Notes under the pieces: generated by a model
Seen by the model: only the letters and a program-made list of their open reading frames with translations
Told to the model about the DNA's origin: nothing
Databases searched by the model: none
Source of the DNA: Liolophura sinensis
Taxonomy: Eukaryota > Mollusca > Polyplacophora > Chitonida > Chitonidae
NCBI RefSeq assembly: GCF_032854445.1
Contig: NC_088300.1
Span: forward strand, 40,018,458 to 40,082,457
Length of the DNA stretch: 64,000 nucleotides
Direction: 5' to 3'
Shown: piece by piece, positions 13,701 to 25,090 of the stretch
How positions within the stretch are numbered: the first letter of the stretch is position 1
Layout: each line of letters begins with the position of its first letter
Translations under genes and position numbers: made by a program

Positions 13701-16700
13701 ACAATTGACATTAACTCAAAGCAATTCAAATAATAAGTCATCCGCAGATATACTGTACATATACTGTTAGTGTCCTATTTAAACAGATCATGATTTAACG
13801 CCACATATGTACACGTTTGCGTGAGTCATCCCCAGTAATAGTTTTCACAGGTATGTAATACTGCACAGTTGTAACCACTGTACACCTGGCACCACCATCA
13901 TAAATATGTCTTATGCTTGGGTAAGACTCAGTATGAATGTCTGGTGTTATTCTTGAAGTAAAATCTAAACTAATGGGCCTTACTGCTAATTTTCATATTT
14001 GTCATGAAGGTGTAAGAAAACTCTTAGTATTAAAATAAAAATCCTTGTGCAACTCACAATTTTAGAGTAATGAATTATTCTGAACAAATCTGACTTTAAA
14101 ACAGCTTTTTGACCCTGATTCCAGTGTAACTTTCCATATCAGTGACATATAAAAAAATAATACCATACACACAACAAGATTTACAAGAGTATATATTATA
14201 TTCCCCATGATTATTTATCCAAATATCATTGAGCATGCATTGACTTCACACTAGATATTGTTTTATGTACAGGAGTTTTGTGTAGTTCTGAGTCACTCAT
14301 GACATAGCAAACGCTTAAAGGAGAAAAAAACTTAAAAACATGACACTATAGGCTGAAAAGAGCACATTTTTTTCTATCTGGTGCTGCCTGCTGCATAATT
14401 TTGCCATTTTTCCTGACCATACACGTACAGCCTGAAAACGGCAAAGCTGGCATAAATCGCTGAGTCCATCGCATCCTCCATCTTTAACACCCTGAACTTA
14501 TGCTGGGGCTGTGTTGACTCTCAGCCAATGAGAGTCATTAAAACTGCTGGCTTGTTCGTGTAAACTTGGAACCTACGTCTAACATTCCGGTTTCCCCATC
14601 GTCAAGCGGAAAACGAACTGTACTGTTCGCTACCTTCTGGGAAGAAGAGTTTTACTGGAAATGTATGAACTGCACTTCGGCGGTTTCCGATGGCAATTCT
14701 CCTCCTAACACAGAAGACTTCAGGACTAGTTCTTAGGCAAAATGGAGTCGCCCACAGCGGATTTTGTCGCTGACTTTATTTATAATTTATCAACTCGAGG
14801 TACATATTAGAATGTTTTTTATGGCATGCACCTGCGAGGAAATGCATACTCTTTTCAATGGTATTTGATTGATATTTAAATTTTCTTCTCCTTTAATTTA
14901 AGGACTGAGGTATGCTCTAAACAGTGAAGTCATGTACATTACAGTTGTAACCTTGAGACTTATATATATATATAGGTATAAATCATATGGTGAATAACCT
15001 TGGCAGGATGATGGCTGGCCAGGGGGAGGATGCCCTTCATAGGCATTTGTCAATGGAAAGTAAATATAACCATAACATGGTAGGTTTGACCTACATAGAT
15101 AACACAATGTTTTGAGGTCAGTGCACATATATGTACATATATAGGCCTGCATGTATATGCAGTCTGAAATAGCATCAAGCTGGGTGCATGGAAACGTGCA
15201 TGTATACATGTACATGTAGCTAAATGAATGGTCTCACTAAACATCCATGTACAATAAAGATAATCAAAGACTACAAAGATAAAAATAACTGCTATCAGCT
15301 GTATCAATTGAAAACAAAATATGTAAAAGTTATAAATATACAACTATGGTATATATAAATCCATACAAATGCTTGCAGTGAATATAACATCCTTAAACAG
15401 TATCTGGTCAAACTGCTTATCTTTTTGATTCCATAGGATTCCAGCTGTACAGCGTATGGGTATAGGAGAGTGTGGGTATGGATGTGTGGGCGAGGATGAA
15501 GGGCAGAGGGGGTCTTTTTTGGTGGGGTGGGGAGTGTCTTGTACAGTGATTAAAGATTTCTTTACAAAAGGCCACAAGACATTTGTGATTTATGGTATGT
15601 GATACCTGAGGGCAGATTTGTACACAGTGTACTCCTGAGTCTTTGCATGTCCTTACATATATCTAATATTTAAAATCATATCAGCCTTACCTGGGTTAGC
15701 TAGGCTGTTTTTCACGGACTCTGGATCTTTTTTCCTCCACTTGACAATCTCCTCTTCCATTTTCTCCACCTTAGCAGGGTTCAGGCCCCAGAGACAGCCT
15801 TTGCGTGTGTTTCCTGTATTGTTTGGGTTCTCAACTTTTTCAAAACACTTGTTTAGTGACAGATTGTGTCTGACCGAGTTCTACAAGAAAACAATAGTCC
15901 ATGTATCTTGTCCGTCAAACAACAACACGTGAATAAACTGCTCATTTATCTATGATCAGTCAAATGTCTACATACAGGTTATATCAGATCTCAGAACCTG
16001 CACCAAGCACCTGGACTTTAAAAATACTATGAGTAAAATGTGACCCAAAGGAGAAGAAAATGTTCGTTCAATGTAAATTTTATGACAGATAAATTGCAAT
16101 TATTACCGAGTCCTTCATTAGAACTGCATGGTCACAGCACACAGGTGCATCTCCCACTGTGTGCTCCATCACCATAAATACTGTAACTATGTGTGACATA
16201 TCTGCATATTAGACATTATACAAGTGGCTCCAGCTCACTGGATCATCTTCAAAACTACATCTGTGGAATAAACAATTCCACAGATAACATGCACTTCTAG
16301 TGGCACTGATTTACTTGGAAATCTCTACTCCTATTGCTTCAATGCTTCCTAAACCAGATTTTTTCATGTAATGTAATTTTTCATGTCATAAAATCAAATT
16401 AATTCTAAAATGGCTGAAACAGATCTGATGTTTTTATTTTAACCATAACACCATTTCAAAATGCTCATCTACACTGTTAAGACTATTTCTATTTCTTCAG
16501 AACTATGTATGTGGTTTGCTACTCATTATAAATTTAAACCTGTAATATTATTAAATATATCCACGGTTTACATGCCCCACAGCTTACACCATACATATTG
16601 ATACTGTTGCACATCGCCTACATGAGAGGACAACGGCTGCCACACACACAAGATCATATGTTGACTAAAAATATCCATTTTATCCAATTTAATTAATCTA

Positions 16701-19700
16701 GCTTTCATAATTTGCACATGTGTTTGTGATGAAAGAGACCTGTTTGCAGAAAAATCGCAATAACGCCTGAATGTTGTGGGGATTTCCCAGCAATCTTCCA
16801 GAATCAAGTTAAGCTCTGCCGAGAGATAATTGGCCGAAGATACTGATCTTACAATACCTGGTACTAATATTACAGTATTATTTTACATTATAATATTAGT
16901 TCCAGACAATACACATCTGTTAAAGCTGCATAGGTCAAAGGGCATATGTATGTAGGTCAAGGCAGATACAAACAGTTTGTGGACCATCTGACTACAAATC
17001 TGTCTGAGAAGTTTTTCCTGTTTTAATTGTAACACTTTTGTTAAAGATAGGTCATCAGCCCCGAATACCTTAAGGTTCATTCACCTCTTCTGCACTGGGA
17101 GAAAAAAAAAAAGCCACTTTTCATTAATTAAGATTGTAATTAGGCATACCTTCCAGCCATCGGGTGCTGTCTTGAAGTAGGGAAAGTTAGACCTGCAAAT
17201 AAATAAAGTAAGTCACATCATATACAATTTAAAAATCATATTTTAATGAGGCACCCAATATCAACTCTACTCATTTGTATACTTGCTACTACAGATATTT
17301 ACAGTGAGAAGCATTTTTGTAACAACTTTACAACGATGAGAACATTGTTATACTACACTGCTTACATTGTATTTCTAACCACATCATGTGTGTGAATGTG
17401 TATTTTGTGACACACACTTTGTAACCTTTTATTTACTTACAATAATATAGTACAACTATTATAAGGCTCTATCCTCATGCTGGCCATAAGTGGGAAGGTC
17501 TGCCAGCAACCTGCGGATGGTCGTGGGTTTCCGCCGGGCCCTGTCCGGTTTCCTCCCACCATAATGCTGGCCGCCGTCGTATAAGTGAAATATTCTTGAG
17601 TACGGCATAAAACACCAATCAAATCAATAAATAAATAAATAAGGCAACATCTTTTTTAGCAAGGCAACATAAATTCAGAAAACCTAACTATATAATGATT
17701 GTAAATGTTCAGTGCATGACACAGTTATGTTTCATTTTTGCAGTATGTCTAAAATCATATTTATTGTCGGCACTCTGGATTTTCTAAAAATGATGGCAGC
17801 TAGAATCAAATCAGAGTTACTACAGTCAAGTGTAGGGCCTATTGATAGATTTAGTCAGTCACAATGTAAGTCAGAATATAAGTCACAATGTAAGTCACAA
17901 ACTAAGCAGACTGAGAGCAGTAAAAATAATTACATTGTGCTAATAATTTAACATGGGTCTCAATGGCAAAAGTAAGTTTCTTAGAACATTCTCTATTGTG
18001 AGCATTTGTTCGGTTCTTCAGCCGATGTAAATACTCCTATATAGGTGGTCTACATTGTTTACATTTTGTTTTTATTTACAAATACACTGTATCATACTGT
18101 TTTTCCAATCTTGCATTATTTACACATCTTTTTTACAAGCAGGTGCAGTCAATGAAAATGCATGTACAGCCCAGGGCTGCAATCTGACTTGCATAAAATC
18201 AAAATCTTAATGGCGGAGTTCAAGTTTATATGTATTTAATTTAGTGGGTATAAAACGTACACTTGTAATCTTTGAAAAATATAACAAAGTGTACCACAGA
18301 AATTGGCCATGTTTCACCTTTAACATCGCATGCTTATTACTGGGTTACAAACACACCATTGTCAACTCAATAGTGAAGTGAGATTACTATAATATTTAAA
18401 CACATGATAAATGAATTAATTAATCATTACCTTATCCAATTTATGATAGCACTGCATACTACTGTTTCATTCAAATTGTAAACTAAAAGAAAAAAAGAGT
18501 CGAACTCTCAGATCACATTTCCTCCATGTATTAACATGAATGTACATATTTCGATCAACTTATTTGCTATTTATTCGTTCAGGTAAATATTATTTATTTA
18601 CATATTTGACTGATATTTTACTGCACAAGTATGAAGAGCTGTTCTCACAATACATTTGTGCACTGATAATGTGTGTTTATGACTCTTTTTTTTTTCATCG
18701 CATGGTATTTTCTCTTTTTAACTAGCCACTTGAGCTCCGTATGTTGGATATAGGTGAGTTATATACATGTACCCTTAACCTGTGGTGACAAGTTTCAGAG
18801 TGTCCCACATAAGGGATACAAAACATGACTCATGCATGATATTGACCGTATATGTAGGGGCCTGTACGGACACCCTGCCCGATCACGCAGATGTCTGCAG
18901 TTTACAGGTAGACACAAACACATTGCATTATATTGATCCAGCCAGTCAACTGATAGCACGTGCAAACATGATGTACTTGGTGCAAGCAAGAGGGTCAACA
19001 GAGGGGGGCATGTTACTTGCAAACCTGAATTCATTCTGCAGTAAGATCAAGTTCAGGATTCATAATGAAATTTATACTTTGTATGGTCCTGTTTTAAGAA
19101 CTTACTCACATGAAGCTTGCAATCTCATATACATGTACAATATGAGGCAGTATTTCCTAATAACATGTACATGCATTTCAATTTCAATGCATGTCATTTA
19201 CTTCACCACTTTAACATGAACAGAAATTTAATCAGTATCTCTTTCATTCACTTTCTCTCTACCTCCAAACATTTCCTTTAATAACTGCCTGTCACGGAAA
19301 TATTTTGCTTAAATGCAAAAATGACCGTGGGAAACAGGTGACATTCTCTTGGTATTAGCAATTCTCCTTGCCCACATAAAAGCAGTCATTTTTTTTACCT
19401 CTATGTGAACCAGTAACTTTCAGTACCTTGGTATGTGCCTCAGGGGCAAAAGCAAATATTTTTCTCCTTCAACATAGCACATTCATGTGCATGTTGACAA
19501 CTTTAATATTCGCAGGACAGGATATAATGAGACCATTCCCAAATTTTCGGCTTTCTTTCAACTAACAGCAATTTTAATGTGTTGGACCTTACATTCCTCA
19601 TTTGACATTATTAGGCTTTCATATTCCTTTGATGATCATGTTTGATCCTAGAAATGCCCCTGTAGCTTAAATGCATGTGCTCAGTTAAATCTCTACTACC

Positions 19701-21222
19701 TTGGATGTACCAATTGTACTTCCACACAAAAGCACACGGGGGGTGGGTGTGGGGGTTGGGGGCGCATTATGTCATATTATTGAACTACAACAACACGTCG
19801 TTGACACCCAATAGTGAAGAACAGCCAAATATAACTAGAGGCGCAGAAAGGACAGGTGACATGGTTCACTGGAAATTTACATTTCATACTGTGAGCTTTT
19901 AATTAATTAACTGATGGAGAGTATATCTGAATGATAAACCAGAGCACTCACGAGACCAAGCCTTTTCCAAAGAAAAAAGAATAATTAATTGCATATAATG
20001 TTCACAAATGTTTCAAATAAAGGGGAAAAAAAAGGCGTGAAAAGAAAAAAAATTCCGCTACCTACGTAGTATTATTACATCGTGTAAACAAACTAGTTTT
20101 TCTGGCTATACATCTTTCTGACAAAAAATTATTCTTTTTTATATTATATCATCGAGTGGGAAGGTCAGACAGCAACCTGTGGATGGTCGAGGGTTTCACT
20201 TGTGCTCTGCCCGGTTTCCTCCCACCATAATGCTGACCGCCGTCGTATAAGTGAAACATTCTTGAGTACCGCGTAAAACACCAATCAAATAAATAAATAA
20301 ATATATCAGCGACTTGCCAATTACTGAAGAAAAAACCCATAAATACTTACGTCATAAAATGGTAAATTTCACTAACAGGTAAACTGCCATTTTTGCTGTT
20401 TTTCAGGGCCATAGCAATCAAACAGCTGTAGGAATAAGCAGGTTTGGCGTATACGCGCTCAGCCTCTGTATCCACCGTCCGTTTTGCCGATAGGTTTCCG
20501 TTTGCTCTACAAAAACTGGTTAGATGTGTGTTGGTAACACACTGCAATTTCCTTGGCGAATGTAACCCGATGGGATTCTGCAACTGTTCAAGCAGGACAG
20601 GGTTAGTTTGTGAAGGCGATGCCATTCCGATTTCCACCTGAATATTACCGTTTTCTCTGACCTGTCCAGCCGGGCTGCTTTGAGAGAACGTTACGGCATG
20701 GCCGCTGGTAGCCGACGACAAACGTAAAGGCGAGTTGCTGCCTGTCGTTGTCATTGAATTAAGAGTAGTTTCTGTTATGAATTGAGGTGGTGTGGCAGAA
20801 ATAAGTCCCACGACTGTCGGTGTCTGAATGTTCATGGACAAACGAGGTAATAAAGTTGCAGCTGATTCACTCTCCATCTGTTCATGGTGTATTGGCACTC
20901 CAGTCTGAGGGTTAACTAGCAAATTGGGGTCGGTATTTTCCACCTCCACTAGCTGATGAAGTCGCTCTGCTTCTGACGTGCCCCAAGAATTTTTGGTATC
21001 CATAGGAATATCCAGATTTAATGGAGTATATTCCAAGTTATTGTTGTTGTGGATGTTGCCGACATCGCAACTGTTTATCTGCTGTAAACAGTACTCCAGC
21101 GAACTCATCTTCTCCGAGTTTTGAATCTGCAACAAATTGTCGATGTCTGTTTTGATGTCACAATCAATCATATCTTGCAGTGAAAGTGCATCCACTTCCT
21201 CCGGATTGAAATACTCCATCAT
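7783..21222 (-). CDS. FOXN4: FoxN4-type (FoxN1/4) forkhead transcription factor, 6 coding exons
   Basis: Nuclear DNA-binding transcription factor. Exons on the minus strand: 21222-20351, 17192-17150, 15880-15691, 9740-9496, 9309-9195, 7925-7783. All have GT/AG borders and matching phases, giving 1608 nt or 535 aa (human FOXN4 is about 517). The forkhead domain runs from about residue 260 ([18 protein letters not shown]) through [14 protein letters not shown] to recognition helix [18 protein letters not shown] and wing [12 protein letters not shown], and is split by two introns. Exon 5 carries an acidic [14 protein letters not shown] stretch matching the C-terminal activation region of FOXN1/FOXN4. 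The start is the first ATG of a tandem ATG pair; an in-frame TAA lies upstream and the second ATG has the better Kozak context. In vertebrates FoxN4 acts in retinal and spinal fate choice and in multiciliated cells; invertebrates usually have a single FoxN1/4 gene, so orthology to both paralogues is likely. Family assignment is firm; the function in this animal is inferred. Confidence 0.94.
8530..8990. repeat. Degenerate array, ACAGTCAACATCAAACT core, FoxN4 intron 5
   Basis: About 15 loosely spaced units of GATACAGTCAACATCAAACT and TCTGATG, strongly diverged. The core is shared with the tidy array at 10.2 kb. Confidence 0.75.
10200..10925. repeat. 72-74-bp minisatellite in FoxN4 intron 3
   Basis: About 10 well-conserved units of CCAACTGTCAGAAAATAGTC, ACCATCAAACTGTCGAATAA, TACAGTCAACGTCAAAAATA, CAGTCATTACTCAG. 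The last five units carry a variant (AAAGGGTCAAATAA), showing recent expansion at one end. Confidence 0.9.
12130..12694. mobile_element. TTAA-flanked non-autonomous DNA transposon, copy 1
   Basis: Begins AGGAGAAGAAAACTTAAA and ends with the inverted complement (ATTTAAATTTTCCTCACCT). It is flanked on both sides by TTAA (12126-12129, 12695-12698). Length 565 bp; no transposase ORF. The whole sequence recurs 2.2 kb away in the same FoxN4 intron. TTAA target sites are characteristic of piggyBac-type elements, though the termini are not the usual CCY start. Confidence 0.75.
13028..13113 (+). repeat. G-rich (GGTGGTGGAGGGGG)n tract
   Basis: Repeated AATGGTGGTGGAGGGGG units. G-runs on the plus strand (template strand for FoxN4) could form a G-quadruplex. 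Confidence 0.75.
14329..14892. mobile_element. TTAA-flanked non-autonomous DNA transposon, copy 2
   Basis: Begins AGGAGAAAAAAACTTAAA and ends TTTAAATTTTCTTCTCCT, with TTAA on both sides (14325-14328, 14893-14896). Length 564 bp, same orientation as copy 1, differing by scattered substitutions and small indels. Both copies carry the internal segment ATTCCGGTTTCCCCATCG. Terminal inverted repeats match over about 18 bp with one or two mismatches. Confidence 0.75.
17470..17641 (+). mobile_element. SINE, 5'-truncated, in FoxN4 intron 1
   Basis: Body from CTCATGCTGGCC through GGTCTGCCAGCAACCTGCGG to an (AAATA)n tail. Antisense to FoxN4. Confidence 0.8.
20153..20302 (+). mobile_element. SINE, 5'-truncated, just inside FoxN4 intron 1
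   Basis: Body from GTGGGAAGGTCAGACAGCAA to an (AAATA)n tail. It ends 48 bp from the FoxN4 exon 1 donor. Confidence 0.78.
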
Positions 21223-21625
21223 GATGACGAAATGGGAAAATGTTTCGTTGTCAGATAAAAATAGCACCGTGAAACGTTATGCTGCTGCCTCTTGTACACC
21301 AAGTTGGTGAATACGATGTCCCCCAATTGTAGTGTTTTGTCAATTCCGATACCGAATCTCGTCTCTTTGCCCATGTGCTTCAAATTCCGATAAACAAACC
21401 AGCTATAACTTCACAAAGATATCCAGCGATGAATAAGCAACGTCAGTGACATGTAAGCTTGTTTTGCATGTACTCAGGAAATGGTGTTTTTGCCAATTTA
21501 GCCGTTAGCTGTCAACTATTCTCACTCATCTCGTAGTAAAATTCGCCGTAACACCGACCTGTATAGTAAAATCGTTTACTAAGGCCCCTGAACAAAGAAA
21601 TCTAATACGTTCAAAATTCGACCTT

Positions 21626-21715
21626 CTGATTGGCTCTTCAGCTGTTCGAGGAGATGCACATGTGATCTGATTGGCTGAGTCGTTGTGATGTTGTCATAGC
21701 AACTTCCATATAAGG
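21626..21715. promoter_or_regulatory. FoxN4 upstream regulatory cluster: two ATTGG boxes, RFX X-box, CArG box
   Basis: Within 90 bp lie ATTGG (inverted CCAAT, NF-Y type) at 21629-21633 and again at 21670-21674 inside CTGATTGGCT. GTTGTCATAGCAAC at 21690-21703 fits the RFX/DAF-19 X-box consensus GTHNYYATRRNAAC at every position. CCATATAAGG at 21706-21715 is a perfect CArG (SRF) box that could also serve as a TATA box for plus-strand transcription. The cluster is about 400-500 bp upstream of the FoxN4 start codon, so it plausibly drives FoxN4, a divergent transcript, or both. Motif matches are seen; binding is inferred. Confidence 0.55.
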
Positions 21716-21734
21716 CAGAATCAGTACAGGTGTA

Positions 21735-22016
21735 ATGGCCAGGTGCCTAAACATGGCAGAAATCTACCTGCATTTCTGCACAGACGTGCAGGTAACGGTC
21801 TTTTGTTCGTCTTTTCGAATATGTACCCAATATTTCATGAATATCATTAAAATGGTGACCCGAGTTGCAGTGTTAGCTGTGCGACACTTAAACACTCGTT
21901 CCAATTTTTACAGGGAAATGGCGGATTGGTTTCAAAGTAAATCTGGGTCATGGCTATCTTTAGCCGATCCACCACCGCCGGTTGCGTTGTTCAACAAAGG
22001 GGTGCTTCCATTTTAA
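21735..22016 (+). CDS. Uncertain small divergent ORF upstream of FoxN4 (93 codons)
   Basis: Starts with ATG about 20 bp downstream of the CArG/TATA-like box and runs 93 codons (MARCLNMAEIYLHFC... to ...FNKGVLPF). I recognise no domain. A possible donor (CAG/GTAACG near 21783) and acceptor (TTTTTACAG near 21915) lie inside it, so the reading frame may not survive splicing. It could equally be a non-coding divergent promoter transcript. Listed because of its position relative to the promoter motifs, not because of homology. Confidence 0.18.
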   Translation: MARCLNMAEIYLHFCTDVQVTVFCSSFRICTQYFMNIIKMVTRVAVLAVRHLNTRSNFYREMADWFQSKSGSWLSLADPPPPVALFNKGVLPF

Positions 22017-22181
22017 ATCCACCAGATGGCACAAGGTTCGGGGAGAATTCATTATTTATCACTAGAAAATTAACCTCATTCACTTTTAGTCGAGATGTCG
22101 TCGAAACTGTGACATATTTCTGCTGTCATTTATAAGTATTTATGAGAAAAAAATAGTTATAAGGAAAAAAAAATAATCAGC

Positions 22182-22452
22182 TACACTAAAAAAAATTAAT
22201 CTGTTAATTTTAACAGAAAGTCTGTTGCCTGAGTGATGCTAGAATGTATTCTGATATTGTAACAGATTATTATGTTAAATATATGAATAGAGCACATATA
22301 TTCAATTAATAATTCAATTTATAGATTCTATTAAATGAATAGGATATTATGTTGAATATAACACAGTATTGTGTTATAATAGTAGAATACATTCTAGCAT
22401 CACTCAGACAGGAGACTTTCTGTTAAAATTAACAGATTACTTTTTTGAGATT
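22182..22452. mobile_element. MITE with long near-perfect terminal inverted repeats
   Basis: The left arm (from about 22182; AATCTGTTAATTTTAACAGA, then AGTGATGCTAGAATGTATTC) is matched in inverse by the right arm (about 22385-22452; GAATACATTCTAGCATCACT, then TCTGTTAAAATTAACAGATT). Arms of about 60 bp with few mismatches surround a 120-bp AT-rich core. No clear target duplication. Confidence 0.75.
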
Positions 22453-23237
22453 ACAATTTGCATTGAACAAGTCAAGTCAATATACGCGGTTTACAATGGA
22501 GTGAAAACTGGTCGGGATGACTTAATTCATCAAGTTTCAATGGCATTTATAGAGGCTGGATTGGATAATATTGGATTATGTACAGATCACAACTTCCTAT
22601 CCTATGGTAATGCCACGATTATATCGCAGACTAAAGAAGTAAATCACAGACATGTAGCCCTGATGTCAATAGATAGATTTTCTTGAAATTCTTTGGTTCA
22701 ATATCTTATCAGTATATATCAGACATATGTTAAGTTGGGGGTCAGAGAAGTCATTATATTTGTTCATCACCATGCATACATTGTCAGCAAATTTATAATA
22801 ACTGATTAGGATTGTGTGTGTGGTATTGCCTATTTAGGGTATAATCCTAACAGTGGTGCAAACCCATTTTTAGGCATTGCATGTAGTATATGGTCACTTG
22901 AGCAATTTCAAAACCAGTGAAGCTGTGGTATGATCAAAGTGACGCACTTGCAATCATTTTGTTTTTTCATCGCACCCGGCAATATCTAAAATCTGAATTG
23001 CTACCTTCTTCAGTTAATTTTTCAATTCAAAAAAAAAAAAAAAACCTAAAAAACAACAGCTTGCTCAGATCCATGTATCTTGATTTCAGGAACATTTTAT
23101 ATATGCTGTATAGGAGAGTGCTTTGGGTAACCCATACAGTCTTTACATCATTTCACAAATATACCTTATATGGTTTACAGTCAAAATATATAATCCTGTA
23201 TGTCATGTAATAATAATCAAATTTTTCCCTACACATG

Positions 23238-23590
23238 TAGGTTATCTGGGTAGAGTGTCATGTTTGGTGTCTGGTCAGCCCTGTGTCATTATACTGTGAC
23301 TGGGTGGTGTGTCATGTTTGGTGTCTGGCCAGCCCTTTGTCAGTGTATTGTGACTGGGTGGAATGTCATGTCAGGTGTCTGGTCAGCCCTATGTCAGAAT
23401 GTAGAAACTGGATGGAGTGTTATGTCAGGTGTGTAGTCAACCCTAAGACAGTGTATTGTGACTGGGTGGAGTGTCATGTCAGGTATCTAGTCAACCCTGA
23501 GTCAGTATACTGTGACTGTTTGGAGTGTCATGTCAGGTGTCTGGTCAGCCCTATGTCAGAATGCTGTAACTGTGTAGTTTCATGTCTGGT
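23238..23590 (+). repeat. 54-bp minisatellite
   Basis: Six to seven units of GTGTATTGTGACTGGGTGGA, GTGTCATGTCAGGTGTCTGG, TCAGCCCTATGTCA. Because 54 is a multiple of 3, one frame stays open for about 100 codons (CDWVECHVRCLVSP). I regard this as non-coding. Similar single units occur near 28.93 kb and 33.95 kb. Confidence 0.85.
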
Positions 23591-23619
23591 CTGGTAAGAT
23601 GACAATAATATTAATTAGC

Positions 23620-25090
23620 ATTGCCAGCATTGTGCTAGGGAGCGCTGAGTAGTGCTAATATGTGAGCGTGCTAATATGCATAGCGATCATTGTGGTAATA
23701 AGAACTGAACAGTAGTGAATACCAAAGTGATAAAGCAAGTGTTATGGAAGCTGGTCTGGAAAGGAGAATTTCTGCACTAATTAGCACTGCTACAATAAAA
23801 CTACATAAAAGCTATCAAAAAAACCACCTCTGCAAATTTTCTAAAATATGGAAATATCTGTGCTAATTAGCTTTGCTATCATTGTACTTATAAGAAATGA
23901 GTAGGAAATAAAAGTGGCCAGGGCACACCTGATAGTATCTTGCCTGGAAAGGACTGAGAATTTCTGCGTCAACTGGCACTGCTATAATAAAGCTATTCAG
24001 TTTAGATTTATTTATTTATTTGATTGGTGTTTTACGCTGTACTCAAGAATATTTCACTTATTCGACGCCGATCAGCATTATGGTGGGTGGAATCCGGGCA
24101 CAGCCCGGTGGAAACCCACGACCATCTGCAGGTTGCTGAAAGACCTTCCCACGTACGGCCGGAGAGGAAGCCAGCATGAGCTGGACTTGAACTCACAGCG
24201 ACCACATTGGTGAGAGACTCCTGGGACATTACGCTGCATTAGCGCACTAACCAACTGAGCCACGGAGGCCCCTATTCAGTTTAGAAGCTAACAGTCAAAG
24301 AGACCATCTCCTCAGACTTGTCTGAGATAAGATGGCAGTGCTATCATTGCCCTGTTTAGAGCTCAATATTGAATACCAAAGTGCAACGGGAAACCTGATG
24401 GTAGGTAGTCTGAAAGGAGAATGTCTGCGCTAATTAGAGCTGGTATAATAAAGCCTTTTAGAGGCTAACCTTCAAAGAGACCAACCTTCCAGCTTTTCTG
24501 AAAATGACAATATGTGTAATTAGTAGTGCTATAATAATGCTATTCAGAAGCTGTCAAAGAGCCCATCTCTGCAGATTTTCTGAAAATGACAATATGTGTG
24601 CTAATCAGCATTGCTATCATTTCGGTATTCATAACAGAGTCACAAATACCAGTGCTGGGGCAAACCTGATGGCAGGTTGTCTGCAAAGGAGAATATCTAT
24701 GTTATTTGCTACAATAATGCTATTTAGAAGCTATGTATGGCTAACTATAAGAAACCATCTCTGCAGATTTTCTGAAAATGGCAATATCTGTGCTAATTAG
24801 CATAGCTATCATTGCTATCATAGGGCAAGTCTAATGGCAGGCTGGCTGGAAAACTAATAGTGGTAATTAGCATTGCTGTAATAACACTACCATGAAGGTA
24901 AGAATTAATTGTGCTAATTGTGTTGCTATCATTACACTATTTAGAACTGAGTTTCAAATATCAAAGTGCTAGGGCAAGCCTGATAGGTTGTCTTGAAAGG
25001 AGAATATTTGTGCTAATTGGCACTGGTATAATAATGGTGCTAGAAGCTGTCAAAGAGACCATCTCTGCAGATTTTCTTAAAAGGACAACT
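23620..25090. repeat. About 190-bp satellite array interrupted by a SINE
   Basis: Six or so diverged units sharing GGAGAATATCTGTGCTAATT, AGCATTGCTATCATT, and GACCATCTCTGCAGATTTTC. Unit starts near 23763, 23950, 24417, 24690 and 25000; after subtracting the SINE at 24007-24271 the spacing is about 190 bp or a multiple. Confidence 0.75.
24007..24271 (-). mobile_element. Full-length tRNA-derived SINE with 14-bp target duplication
   Basis: Same family, antisense: tail (TTTATT)n, GATTGGTGTTTTACG, body, then tRNA-like head ending GAGCCACGGAGGCCCC. Direct repeats CTATTCAGTTTAGA at 23993-24006 and 24272-24285 flank it. It landed inside the 190-bp satellite array, so it post-dates the array. Confidence 0.88.

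Noticed and set aside
18782-19219. 145-codon plus-strand ORF inside FoxN4 intron 1
   Set aside because: No recognisable domain, no promoter or poly(A) context; the reverse strand is also open. Treated as chance.
21223-21267. FoxN4 start extended 15 codons upstream
   Set aside because: The extension begins at GTG, not ATG, and an in-frame TAA lies just upstream; the first ATG is at 21222.
23283-23597. 104-codon ORF with repeated CDWVECHVRCLVSP units resembling a Cys-rich repeat protein
   Set aside because: A 54-bp period keeps the frame open by arithmetic; no signal peptide, no splice context, and related units elsewhere are out of frame.
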